Position numbers and translations under genes: made by a program. A DNA stretch of 23,218 nt from a virus, in IMG/VR virus record IMGVR_UViG_3300035698_005341, positions 1-23,218 of that record. The stretch is one strand, 5' to 3'. The notes below the pieces were generated by a model. It was not told the origin of the DNA and did no database searches. It saw only the letters and a list, made by a program, of their open reading frames with translations. Positions 1 to 6,681 of the stretch are shown here, piece by piece (the first letter of the stretch is position 1; each line of letters begins with the position of its first letter).

Positions 1-4
1 AATA

Positions 5-14
5 TTTATATATA
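5..14 (+). promoter_or_regulatory. Late-promoter-like motif, close to start
   Basis: TTTATATATA, one of the two forms of the 10-mer that recurs before genes in this window. It ends only 5 nt before the ATG at 20, unlike the usual 20-22 nt, so a transcript from it would be nearly leaderless. The window edge prevents seeing whether another promoter lies upstream. Confidence 0.4.
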
Positions 15-19
15 GTTTT

Positions 20-640
20 ATGAAATATTTGAGAACATTTGAAGAAAGTAGATTGACAAAATTTATTCACAAAGTAAAAAAAGCTAAGAAATATGCAACG
101 GATGCTCATGCTGGTGTATTTAGAAGAGGAAAAGATGAAGATGGTAATAAAATACCATATATTATTCATCCTGATACAGTTGCGAAAATAGTTCATGATG
201 TTAAGGATTCAGAATATATTGCTCATTTGATTGCAGCTGCATATTTACATGATGTTGTAGAAGATGTTGAAGGTATTAGTGTAGAAGATATTAGGAAAGA
301 ATTTGGTGATATAGTTGCTGGATTGGTGGGTGAATTAACAACAGATTTGGAAAAAATGAAAATATCTGGTAAAGAAGAATACTTAATAGATAAAATGTTA
401 AATATGTCTTCTTGGGCATTAGTTATAAAAATGGCTGATAGATTACATAATTTATCTGATTTCAAACAGATTATGGCGAGTGATGATAAAAAGAGACAAA
501 AGTGGGCGAAGGGTTATGCTAAACAAACAATGAATATTATAAATGAAGTAGAATGGTATAGAGATTTATCAGATACACAAACAAGATTGGTTAAAAAGAT
601 TAAAAAAAGACTGAATCATGTTTTAAAAAATGAAGATTAG
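20..640 (+). CDS. Small alarmone hydrolase-like HD-domain protein
   Basis: A 206-aa protein that aligns by eye with the hydrolase (HD) half of RelA/SpoT enzymes, and with stand-alone Mesh1-type hydrolases that remove the 3'-pyrophosphate of (p)ppGpp. Visible landmarks are R35-R36, PYIIHP with H50, LHDVVED (H77, D78, E81, D82) and KMADRLHN (D140, N144), which correspond to the Mn-binding and nucleotide-binding residues of that family. There is no synthetase domain, so degradation of the alarmone is the likely activity. Removing (p)ppGpp would keep a starving host productive during infection. The first residues MKYLRTFEES belong to the shared N-terminal leader seen on many proteins here and proposed to be a capsid-targeting signal. 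The next gene overlaps or nearly abuts the stop. Fold assignment is strong; the exact substrate is inferred and could be another nucleotide. Confidence 0.85.
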   Translation: MKYLRTFEESRLTKFIHKVKKAKKYATDAHAGVFRRGKDEDGNKIPYIIHPDTVAKIVHDVKDSEYIAHLIAAAYLHDVVEDVEGISVEDIRKEFGDIVAGLVGELTTDLEKMKISGKEEYLIDKMLNMSSWALVIKMADRLHNLSDFKQIMASDDKKRQKWAKGYAKQTMNIINEVEWYRDLSDTQTRLVKKIKKRLNHVLKNED

Positions 641-644
641 TAAA

Positions 645-1034
645 ATGAAAAGATTAAAGAAATTCGAAGAAATAAACTCACAAGATATGATGAGTATTCC
701 TACAAGTATTAATAAAGCTGAAAAGGTGAAAAAAGAAATTTCTGATCAAGTTAATAGATTTGAAAAGAATAAAAACAATAATACATCTGATTGTACTGAT
801 GCATTAAGTGAAATTGTTGATAGTACATTTGATAGTGGTGGAAATGGTCAAAATTTAGAAGATTATCTATCAGGTTTGGCAGATTTTTTAGATGGTAATC
901 ATGTTAATGCAAAAAGAGATCATGTTGCTATGGAAGGTGGTTGGTATTCTGATGAAACAGTTGAGAAATTTAAATCTTTACTTAAATCTATGGCAAATGA
1001 TGAGATTGCAGACAATAATATGTCCCAGTTATAA
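645..1034 (+). CDS. Unknown protein with capsid-targeting-like leader
   Basis: A 129-aa acidic protein I do not recognise. An in-frame ATG exists at 630, inside the end of the preceding gene, but the ATG at 645 is preferred because it gives MKRLKKFEE, matching the N-terminal leader shared by many proteins in this window. The body is hydrophilic and probably helical at residues 20-40, with a Gly/Asn/Asp-rich middle and a second helical part near the C-terminus. There is no signal peptide, membrane segment or cysteine pattern. It probably sits in one transcription unit with the upstream HD hydrolase, whose stop lies 5 nt before this ATG. Function unknown. Confidence 0.65.
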   Translation: MKRLKKFEEINSQDMMSIPTSINKAEKVKKEISDQVNRFEKNKNNNTSDCTDALSEIVDSTFDSGGNGQNLEDYLSGLADFLDGNHVNAKRDHVAMEGGWYSDETVEKFKSLLKSMANDEIADNNMSQL

Positions 1035-1080
1035 ACATTTTTTATATTCCTACCTATAATATAAAAAATAATCAAACAAT

Positions 1081-1254
1081 ATGAAAACAATGAAACTTGG
1101 AGACTCTATAAAGAGAGTTAGTGAAAAGGACGTAGATGCTAAATTAAGACAAGGGTGGAATTACTGTTCTAAATCAGAATGGAAAGAAAACGTAAGAGTT
1201 TTAGCACCAAAGAAAGAGAAGAAAGTAAAGAAAGAAAAAAAATCAAATAAATAA
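1081..1254 (+). CDS. Small lysine-rich phage protein
   Basis: A 57-aa basic protein. It contains KLGDSIKRVSEKDVDAKL followed by a GWNYCSKSEWK segment and a tail that is almost entirely Lys and Glu. From memory, short proteins of the pattern 'KRV-x-x-x-x-A-x-x-x-x-x-GW-x-YC-x-KS-x-WK' are common in T4-like phages of Bacteroidetes, but their role is unknown. The leader is A-rich, and TATAATATA at 1055-1063 may be a weak variant of the promoter motif. The stop at 1252-1254 is 2 nt before the next ATG, so translation of the pair is probably coupled. Confidence 0.65.
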   Translation: MKTMKLGDSIKRVSEKDVDAKLRQGWNYCSKSEWKENVRVLAPKKEKKVKKEKKSNK

Positions 1255-1256
1255 TT

Positions 1257-1442
1257 ATGAACGAGAAAAAATTTAAGGTGACCAAAGTTGGTCCTAGCGG
1301 AGAACACACTGAAGAGTTGACATATGCACAAGTTTGCGAGATGATGATGTCAGGTGGATTTATGACAATGATAAAGAGAATGTCAGTCGGAGAAGAATTA
1401 TATTATAATGAAAGAAATTTAAATTTTCAAAGAATTGAGTAG
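1257..1442 (+). CDS. Small hypothetical protein
   Basis: A 61-aa protein beginning 2 nt after the stop of the preceding small gene. It reads as a beta-rich N-terminus (KKFKVTKVGPSGEHTEELT) followed by a methionine-rich helix (residues 26-42) and ends FQRIE. There are no cysteine pairs, signal peptide or membrane helix. The tight spacing with the preceding gene supports it as real. Function unknown. Confidence 0.55.
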   Translation: MNEKKFKVTKVGPSGEHTEELTYAQVCEMMMSGGFMTMIKRMSVGEELYYNERNLNFQRIE

Positions 1443-1513
1443 TAAATAGTTATAAGTTTTATCCTAATTTAGAATGATTTTTGTTGTGAAAAGGCACTAT
1501 TTTTAGAAAAAAA

Positions 1514-1523
1514 TTTATATATA
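1514..1523 (+). promoter_or_regulatory. Late-promoter-like motif for thioredoxin gene
   Basis: TTTATATATA lies 20 nt before the ATG at 1544, at the spacing seen for most copies of this motif in the window. The 20-nt leader is A-rich and has no Shine-Dalgarno sequence. Confidence 0.6.
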
Positions 1524-1543
1524 AAAATAAAAACAAATCATAT

Positions 1544-1885
1544 ATGAAGAAAGTAACAACAAGTGAATTAATGAATAAAGGGTTTGTGGTAAATAATGGA
1601 AAATGGACATATAATGGAAAATTATGCGTGATAGACTTTTATACCGAGTGGTGTCAACCATGTAAGCCACAATTAATGATATTAACTGATTTGAGTAAAG
1701 ATTATGATGATGTGGAGTTTTTAAAAGTGAATGTTGAAGAAGAATATGAATTAGCAGAATTATTCAATATTAAAAATTTACCAACTGTTTATGTTTGTGG
1801 TAAAGACACAAAAGTATTTACAGGACTCACACAGAAAAGTAAAATACAGGAAGTATTAAAATCACAATCAACTATCAAAGTTTAA
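1544..1885 (+). CDS. Thioredoxin-like protein
   Basis: A 113-aa single-domain thioredoxin-fold protein. The sequence shows VIDFYTEWCQPCK with the redox pair C37 and C40, and the cis-proline loop NLPTVYV (P80). Length and order match ordinary thioredoxins, with Gln replacing the usual Gly in the CGPC motif. It should reduce or exchange disulfides in the host cytoplasm; phage thioredoxins and glutaredoxins often support ribonucleotide reductase, but none is visible here. It has its own late-type promoter motif and is followed by a strong hairpin terminator, so it is a single-gene unit. It lacks the MKYLK-type leader, which suggests it is not head cargo. Confidence 0.9.
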   Translation: MKKVTTSELMNKGFVVNNGKWTYNGKLCVIDFYTEWCQPCKPQLMILTDLSKDYDDVEFLKVNVEEEYELAELFNIKNLPTVYVCGKDTKVFTGLTQKSKIQEVLKSQSTIKV

Positions 1886-1909
1886 TTATAATCACTTAAA
1901 CAAAAATAT

Positions 1910-1941
1910 AAAACCAGTAATTAATATTATTGGTTTTTTTT
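1910..1941 (+). terminator. Rho-independent terminator after thioredoxin
   Basis: A 12-bp stem (arms 1910-1921 and 1926-1937, one G-T wobble) with a 4-nt loop, followed by a run of T ending at 1941. It ends the thioredoxin unit just ahead of the next promoter motif. Confidence 0.8.
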
Positions 1942-1942
1942 A

Positions 1943-1952
1943 TTAATATATA
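1943..1952 (+). promoter_or_regulatory. Late-promoter-like motif
   Basis: TTAATATATA lies 22 nt before the ATG at 1975 and directly follows the thioredoxin terminator, as expected for the start of a new transcription unit. Confidence 0.6.
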
Positions 1953-1974
1953 ATAGTAGAAAAAAATCTAAAAT

Positions 1975-2643
1975 ATGAAAAGATGGAAATTAGTTAGATC
2001 AATGTTAAAAAATTTGGGATATTCTCAAGTAGAATCTGATGATATAACTTTTGACTATATTGATAGGGATGGTAATATTTATTTTACTACTAAAGCCACA
2101 GGAGTAAAATATAAGGCAAAATATGATTCAGTGGAACCTACTCCAGTGGAACCTACAACTGATACAATTACAATGATATTCAATAATTTACCATCATTTT
2201 TATTAGAGCATGACATGGGTATACCACTTAATTTAAGTCAGTTGTTATCTAGTTGGAATACATTTTTTGATACAACTGCCTATGCTGATACATCATTTAC
2301 AAATGGTAGTATGGATACACCTAACAATACAATAATTCTGGAAGGTGCAACAAACCTCACTGTAAAGGCTAATTTGTTTAAGCCAGATTCTAGAGTTGGA
2401 ATTGCTGATAGATTAATATCATTCATAGATACAGTAATTGTCACATCAATAGAAGACAGCACATTTTCTAATTGTTTATTATTGACTTCAATAGATTTAC
2501 CTGCCGTAAACACTATGGGAACTGATGTATTTGATAATATTATAGGAAATATAATCACACTTACAATACCAGCAACGCTTAATGGTGATGCAAACGTTAT
2601 TTATTTAGAAGAAAATAACACAGTTACCATAATAAATCCATAA
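1975..2643 (+). CDS. BspA-type (LRR_5-like) repeat protein
   Basis: A 222-aa protein. Residues 1-50 form a small domain (MKRWKLVRSMLKNLGY, then beta-strands with DRDGNIYFTTKATGVKYKAKY). A short Pro/Thr/Glu linker with two VEPT copies follows near residue 55. The C-terminal half has the cadence of BspA-type leucine-rich repeats: ITSIEDSTFSNC, LTSIDLPAVNTMGTDVFDN, then TLTIPA. Such repeats form stacked beta solenoids used for binding, often in surface proteins of Bacteroidetes, and occur in phage structural proteins. There is no signal peptide. A virion decoration or adhesion role is possible but unproven. Confidence 0.6.
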   Translation: MKRWKLVRSMLKNLGYSQVESDDITFDYIDRDGNIYFTTKATGVKYKAKYDSVEPTPVEPTTDTITMIFNNLPSFLLEHDMGIPLNLSQLLSSWNTFFDTTAYADTSFTNGSMDTPNNTIILEGATNLTVKANLFKPDSRVGIADRLISFIDTVIVTSIEDSTFSNCLLLTSIDLPAVNTMGTDVFDNIIGNIITLTIPATLNGDANVIYLEENNTVTIINP

Positions 2644-2650
2644 TATTATT

Positions 2651-2660
2651 TTAATATATA
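2651..2660 (+). promoter_or_regulatory. Late-promoter-like motif
   Basis: TTAATATATA ends 21 nt before the ATG at 2682, the standard spacing in this window. Confidence 0.6.
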
Positions 2661-2681
2661 GAGTAATAAAAAATTTTAAAA

Positions 2682-3377
2682 ATGCAATACTTAAATAAAT
2701 TTAATAATTTCGATAAACTTAATGAAGAAGAAGCATTAGATATATCATATGATATGGGTAATATCTTTAATAATAAGACTCCAGAAGAAATTGAAGCAGA
2801 ATACGAAAAACGATTAGGTAGAGAAGGACATTTGAGTACATATTTTAGAAAAAATGGAAAAGTTTTTACATTTGGTGTTTTAAAAAGTATATTCCAAGAT
2901 GCGATAGATTATAAGAAGAAACGAGAATTTATAAAAGGTGGGTATAAAATGTTGCATAGAGCAATTCCAATGGCATTAGCTTTTGTATCTTTTCCTGTTT
3001 GGTTGGCTGGTAATGTTTTAGGTGCAAGTAGAGCCTTGAATAAGATATTGCAACCATTATTGAAAAATCCAGAGACAAATTATAATAAATTCTTAGTAAA
3101 AATGATACAGGGAACAATGGCAGTAATGGAGGGTGAGATAAAATATATTATGGGGGATGATTGGTTTTATTCTACTTTTATTATGGATGATAAATTGATA
3201 AAAATGGTGAGAAAAGATGTTCTAAGAGTTTTTGCAGTAGAATTAGCAAATATCATGGAACAAGAACCAGATGATAAAGAAGTGCCACACCATTATATAG
3301 AAAATGAACTCAAAAAATTCTTGAATGAGAAATTTGATATTTCTCCACCAATGGGACTGAAAAATTCTAAAAAATAA
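2682..3377 (+). CDS. Conserved unknown phage protein with one hydrophobic helix
   Basis: A 231-aa protein. The N-terminus MQYLNKFNNFDKLNE is a variant of the shared leader and ends in LNE, a possible prohead-protease site. A charged stretch (residues 76-86, YKKKREFIKGG) precedes a hydrophobic segment at about 94-116 (IPMALAFVSFPVWLAGNVLG) that could span or insert into a membrane; amphipathic helices follow. I recall similar proteins in Bacteroidetes T4-like phages without a known function. The stop is directly followed by the ATG of the next gene at 3378, so the two are co-translated. If packaged, the hydrophobic helix might act at the host membrane during DNA entry; this is speculation. Confidence 0.65.
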   Translation: MQYLNKFNNFDKLNEEEALDISYDMGNIFNNKTPEEIEAEYEKRLGREGHLSTYFRKNGKVFTFGVLKSIFQDAIDYKKKREFIKGGYKMLHRAIPMALAFVSFPVWLAGNVLGASRALNKILQPLLKNPETNYNKFLVKMIQGTMAVMEGEIKYIMGDDWFYSTFIMDDKLIKMVRKDVLRVFAVELANIMEQEPDDKEVPHHYIENELKKFLNEKFDISPPMGLKNSKK

Positions 3378-4084
3378 ATGAAATACTTATATAATTATAG
3401 TTTATTTGAATCTAGTCTCAGTGGCACAAAAACATTAACTGAAGATGAGTTTCAACATCTTTTAAAAACAAAATGTTCAGATTTTTCTTGGGATGATACA
3501 CCAATTTTCAGATCAGTAAAATTAAAAGAAGAACAATATTATGAAATGGATCCTAACATACCATTTGGTAAATACTATGATCACGATGGTAAAAAATTAA
3601 GAAGATCAGCATACACCAAAAATTATTATAATCTGTTATTGAATCATACACCAGCATTTAGTGATTTTCCAAAAAGGCAAGTAATTTGTTCAACTGTTCC
3701 TACATTTTTTGCTAGTAATATGTTTAGAGTTATTCCATTTAATAATGCAAAAATTGGAATCGTTCCAGATAGCGATATTCAAAATGGTTGGGATTGTGAT
3801 TTCACAAGGAAATATGGTTCTTTTAGTAGTTTTAATAGGGTGTTTCCAGAAGATGTTGAAGATTATAACTGGAAATTTTTTTAGATACTATTGATCCAGA
3901 ACTCAAAGAAAAAGTATTTGTTGATTTCACACCAGAAGCATTAAAATTAAAATGGGTATATTATAATGAATATAAAAAAGATTATATCAAGGTTATTGAT
4001 AGTCGAGGGGGAAAAGACATTTATAAACGACACGAATTGTGGTTAGACTCAAAATATTTATTGGTGTTTTCTCATTCACATTAA
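3378..4084 (+). pseudogene. Frameshifted phage protein, possibly ADP-ribosyltransferase-like
   Basis: The first frame gives 168 aa ending at the TAG at 3882-3884, immediately after a run of seven T. Shifting by -1 at that run continues without a stop for 67 codons (LDTIDPELKEKVFVDF and so on) to TAA at 4082-4084. The natural protein is therefore about 235 aa. The T run could be a programmed slip site, a real inactivating deletion or a sequencing error. The N-terminus MKYLYNYSLFE is the shared leader. IFRS (R45), SAYTKNYYNLL (77-87), FPKRQVICST (97-106) and MFRVIPFNNAKIGI resemble the strand order of R-S-E ADP-ribosyltransferases, and T4 Alt is such an enzyme packaged in the head. That link is tentative because the Glu motif cannot be placed confidently. 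Confidence 0.6.
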
Positions 4085-4161
4085 TTGTAAAAGATATTTA
4101 TCTTTCATAAACTATTATTTATTTTTTCTATATAATCTATATTAAAATATAAAAACCAAAA

Positions 4162-5194
4162 ATGATAATAAGTTATTTTGGTGGTAATTTAATCAAAAAA
4201 TAATCCTAACACTATCATAATTAGCTATTTCGGAGGAAAAAATAAGCAATCGGAGTGGATATACGCTCATGTCACAGAAGAAATGAAAAAAAACACAAAG
4301 ACCTTTACTGAGGTCTTTTCTGGTGCGTTTTGGGTATATGCCAACGAAGACTGGTCGTTTTGTGATAACATTATATACAATGATATGAACTCTTACATAA
4401 CCAACCTGTTTGCGTGTTGTAAAGAGCCTAAGTTTATAGAGTATTTACAAAAACAATATGAGCCAGGAAATCTGTTACATTATGAAAAAGATATAAGCAC
4501 AGACTTGAAAGAAGTGTATGATTACAACTATGCAAAGTTTAAGAAGATTTTCTTAAAGTATAGACAAGAATTATATCATGATACTGATGGACAAGAAATA
4601 AGTATAACACCTACTGACTTTGAAATGGCATTTAAGTATGGTTTTATGTTAAGACATGCATTTTCTGGAATACCTTCTAAAAAGATTGGATATTCTTATT
4701 CAGCATCTTCTTATAAACCTGGTATGAAAAAAGCACCAGAACCAAAATCACAAATCTTATTAAGAAATATTGTTAAAGATAAAGTACAGAATAAATTAGC
4801 AAAAGTGACTGCTTTTGAAAGTTTAGATTTTGAAGAACATATTAAGAAATATGATTCGCCTGAGACTGTGTTTTATATAGATCCACCTTATGCTTTTCAT
4901 GAAGATAATTATTTTCGTGGTGAAGAAAATTTTGGATATGCTGGTCATGCCAGATTGGCAAAAGTCTTATCTAAAATAAAAGGTAAGTTTTTATTATCTT
5001 ATTATGATTTTGATGATTTAAAAGATTTATATCCAAAAGATAAATATCATTGGAAATCTAAAAGTTTTAATAGACCAACAGCCTCTTGTCTCAAAGATGA
5101 TACTAAGGATAAAAAAGGTCATGAGGTTTTAATTCTAAATTATGATTCTGAAAAAAATGATGTTGTGGATAAGGTTGATGATTTTTGGAAATAG
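4162..5194 (+). CDS. dam: D12-class N6-adenine DNA methyltransferase, abnormal 5' end
   Basis: The uninterrupted ATG frame is 4283-5194 (303 aa). It contains motif I as EVFSGAF (residues 10-16) and catalytic motif IV as DPPY (200-203), so it is a Dam/MTase_D12-type enzyme that methylates adenine in DNA. The expected first motif, ISYFGGK, lies upstream in the same frame at 4217-4240, but no ATG precedes it after the stop at 4190-4192. An ATG at 4162 starts the peptide MIISYFGG in another frame and stops at 4201-4203. The two copies of IISYFGG are 52 nt apart and differ by synonymous changes. Joining them would restore a 326-aa enzyme. Possible explanations are ribosomal bypassing, initiation at a non-ATG codon, or a recombination scar with a shortened protein. 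The first ~250 nt also look less AT-rich than the rest. Confidence 0.85.
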
Positions 5195-5310
5195 ACTTTT
5201 TGTTTTGATCCTATTTTTTTCTTTTGTTTTTCAATTTTCTTTTCTTTTGAAGTTAATTTGTCTTCATTAAGAAATTCTCTATATATGTTTCTTTTTTCTA
5301 TTCTATCCAT
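5140..5310 (-). CDS. Possible small basic protein at operon end
   Basis: A 56-aa ORF starting MDRIEKRNIYREFLNEDK, followed by a Lys/Glu-rich helix and a Ser/Thr-rich tail. The ATG lies 4 nt after the stop of the upstream minus-strand gene, which supports it as the last member of that operon. Its 3' third overlaps the end of the convergent methyltransferase gene by 55 nt, so that part may be dictated by the other strand. REFLNE contains an (L)xE step like the proposed leader cleavage sites, though the rest of the leader pattern is missing. Function unknown. Confidence 0.4.
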   Translation of the reverse strand: MDRIEKRNIYREFLNEDKLTSKEKKIEKQKKKIGSKQKVYFQKSSTLSTTSFFSES

Positions 5311-5314
5311 TATT

Positions 5315-5731
5315 TTATTTATTTAATTCGTAAAATGCTCTAGACATGAACTTGTCTGCATCATATTCCAACCCTTCTAAATCTGTCCAAAGGTCGCTGT
5401 CATCATTTTCAAAATAACTACTTACATAATTATCACCATTAAACATAATTTCTCCTTCATATTCAATATCATTAACCGTTAATTTGCCACTCCAAGAATA
5501 TTGTTTATTTGGTGTTTCAGTATATAAAACGAGTTTTGCTTCATATGGTCCAATTTCATCTATATAGATTTTATGTTCCATTTCCTCTTGAATATTCTTT
5601 CTTTCTTTCTCATTATTGAAATTCTTTAGAAATTTCTTTTCTAAATCAGATAAACTATTCATACCATCACTAGATGCTTTATCTAATATATCATTAAGTG
5701 TTTGGTTTTCAAATGTTTTTAAATGTTTCAT
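5315..5731 (-). CDS. Unknown protein with capsid-targeting-like leader
   Basis: A 138-aa acidic protein. MKHLKTFEN is a clear copy of the shared N-terminal leader. Next comes LNDILDKASSDGMNSLSDLEKKFL, which resembles the short helical motif found at the C-terminus of some Bacteroidetes rhomboid-type proteins ('ILDKI-x-x-x-G-x-x-SL-x-x-EEK-x-FL'). The rest (residues 50-138) looks like a small beta domain (EAKLVLYTET, SGKLTVNDIEYEGEIMF) ending in a helix. The start overlaps the upstream stop as ATGA, which indicates translational coupling. Function unknown. Confidence 0.65.
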   Translation of the reverse strand: MKHLKTFENQTLNDILDKASSDGMNSLSDLEKKFLKNFNNEKERKNIQEEMEHKIYIDEIGPYEAKLVLYTETPNKQYSWSGKLTVNDIEYEGEIMFNGDNYVSSYFENDDSDLWTDLEGLEYDADKFMSRAFYELNK

Positions 5732-6678
5732 GTTATGATATCATATATTTTTCTTCTAGCTTTTCCAGGTTTGAAATCTTTTTTATGTAGAATGTGAGTT
5801 CTTTTGTCTGCTGTGAAATCATTTACTTTTACCCAACCTTTTCTTACATTATCTTCATCTATTTGTATATCAGTATATTGGTAACCTTTTATTTTACATT
5901 CGACTCTTTCGCCATCGTCTTTAACTATTTCATAATCAACGACATACAATATTGGATTTTTTTGTGTGTTGTATTTAATTGCTTGATATTCAAATGATTT
6001 CATGTTTGATTTGGTTTCTAATATAAACTCGTCAAAAGAAAGGTTTTCTCCTCTAAATTTTCCGAGAGCATCTCGCCATTCGATTGGCATATCTTTTGCT
6101 GATTTGGTTGATCCAAACCCACCAGTTTTTAATTTGCCTTGTTTTTTCAAATTTTCTTTTTGTTTCCAATTTAAATTATGCATAATAAATTCTTCTTCTG
6201 AAGGATTAAGGCTATTTACATAATCTTTTATATTGATTACTTCAGATTTTTTATCTGCATTGTCATCTGGGTTCCATCCGCCCACGACTATTTCTATTCT
6301 CCAAGTATCATCAATCTTGAAATATGACATAGTATTTATGTGATCAATTACTCTTTGTAATTCTTCTTTTGATTCTGGATATTCCCAGAATGATATAACT
6401 TTATCTTCCGACCATAATCTTCCAGCATAATCAAAATATTTATATGGTATTTGATCCCAAGAATCGCCAAATAAATCTAATGATATGAGTGGGTGTATAG
6501 AATATTCTCTACCAAGGACAAAATTATCTTTTACTTCGCCTCTGGTGAATTTTTTATCATTCATTTTAAATTTATCCTTTATGATGCCGAATGGTCTTGC
6601 ATTATATGTATTGTAAGTTAAAAATTTATTGTCTATTTCTAATCTGTCTGGGCTTTCATATTTTTTTAAGTATTTCAT
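5728..6678 (-). CDS. Unknown protein with capsid-targeting-like leader
   Basis: A 316-aa protein, leader MKYLKKYES. I recognise no family. The N-terminal half is rich in aromatic residues and predicted strands (residues 50-150, including WRIEIVVGGWNPDD). A Lys-rich central segment follows (KQKENLKKQGKLKTGGFG), then LSFDEFILETK near residues 213-223, which is an internal F-I-L-E step that would suit the prohead protease. The C-terminal ~90 residues are a beta-rich domain ending basic (KPGKARRKIYDIIT). It is tightly packed in the minus operon: 3 nt after the upstream stop and overlapping the next start by 4 nt. No catalytic motif or membrane helix is visible. Confidence 0.65.
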   Translation of the reverse strand: MKYLKKYESPDRLEIDNKFLTYNTYNARPFGIIKDKFKMNDKKFTRGEVKDNFVLGREYSIHPLISLDLFGDSWDQIPYKYFDYAGRLWSEDKVISFWEYPESKEELQRVIDHINTMSYFKIDDTWRIEIVVGGWNPDDNADKKSEVINIKDYVNSLNPSEEEFIMHNLNWKQKENLKKQGKLKTGGFGSTKSAKDMPIEWRDALGKFRGENLSFDEFILETKSNMKSFEYQAIKYNTQKNPILYVVDYEIVKDDGERVECKIKGYQYTDIQIDEDNVRKGWVKVNDFTADKRTHILHKKDFKPGKARRKIYDIIT

Positions 6679-6681
6679 ATT

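Noticed and set aside
4089-4105. Hairpin AAAGATA/TATCTTT as a terminator
   Set aside because: The stem is short and A/T-rich, the loop very small, and no T run follows.
4231-4237. CGGAGGA as a Shine-Dalgarno sequence for the ATG at 4283
   Set aside because: It is 45 nt from the ATG, encodes the conserved Gly-Gly of the methyltransferase, and no other gene here uses such a signal.
5195-5314. T-rich gap between converging genes as a terminator
   Set aside because: I found T runs but no stable inverted repeat; most of it is covered by the small minus-strand ORF.
5728-5731. Possible reassigned TGA stop codon, as in some phages of gut Bacteroidetes
   Set aside because: TGA is used as a genuine stop here (ATGA overlap at 5728-5731), and the other genes end in TAA or TAG without internal readthrough.
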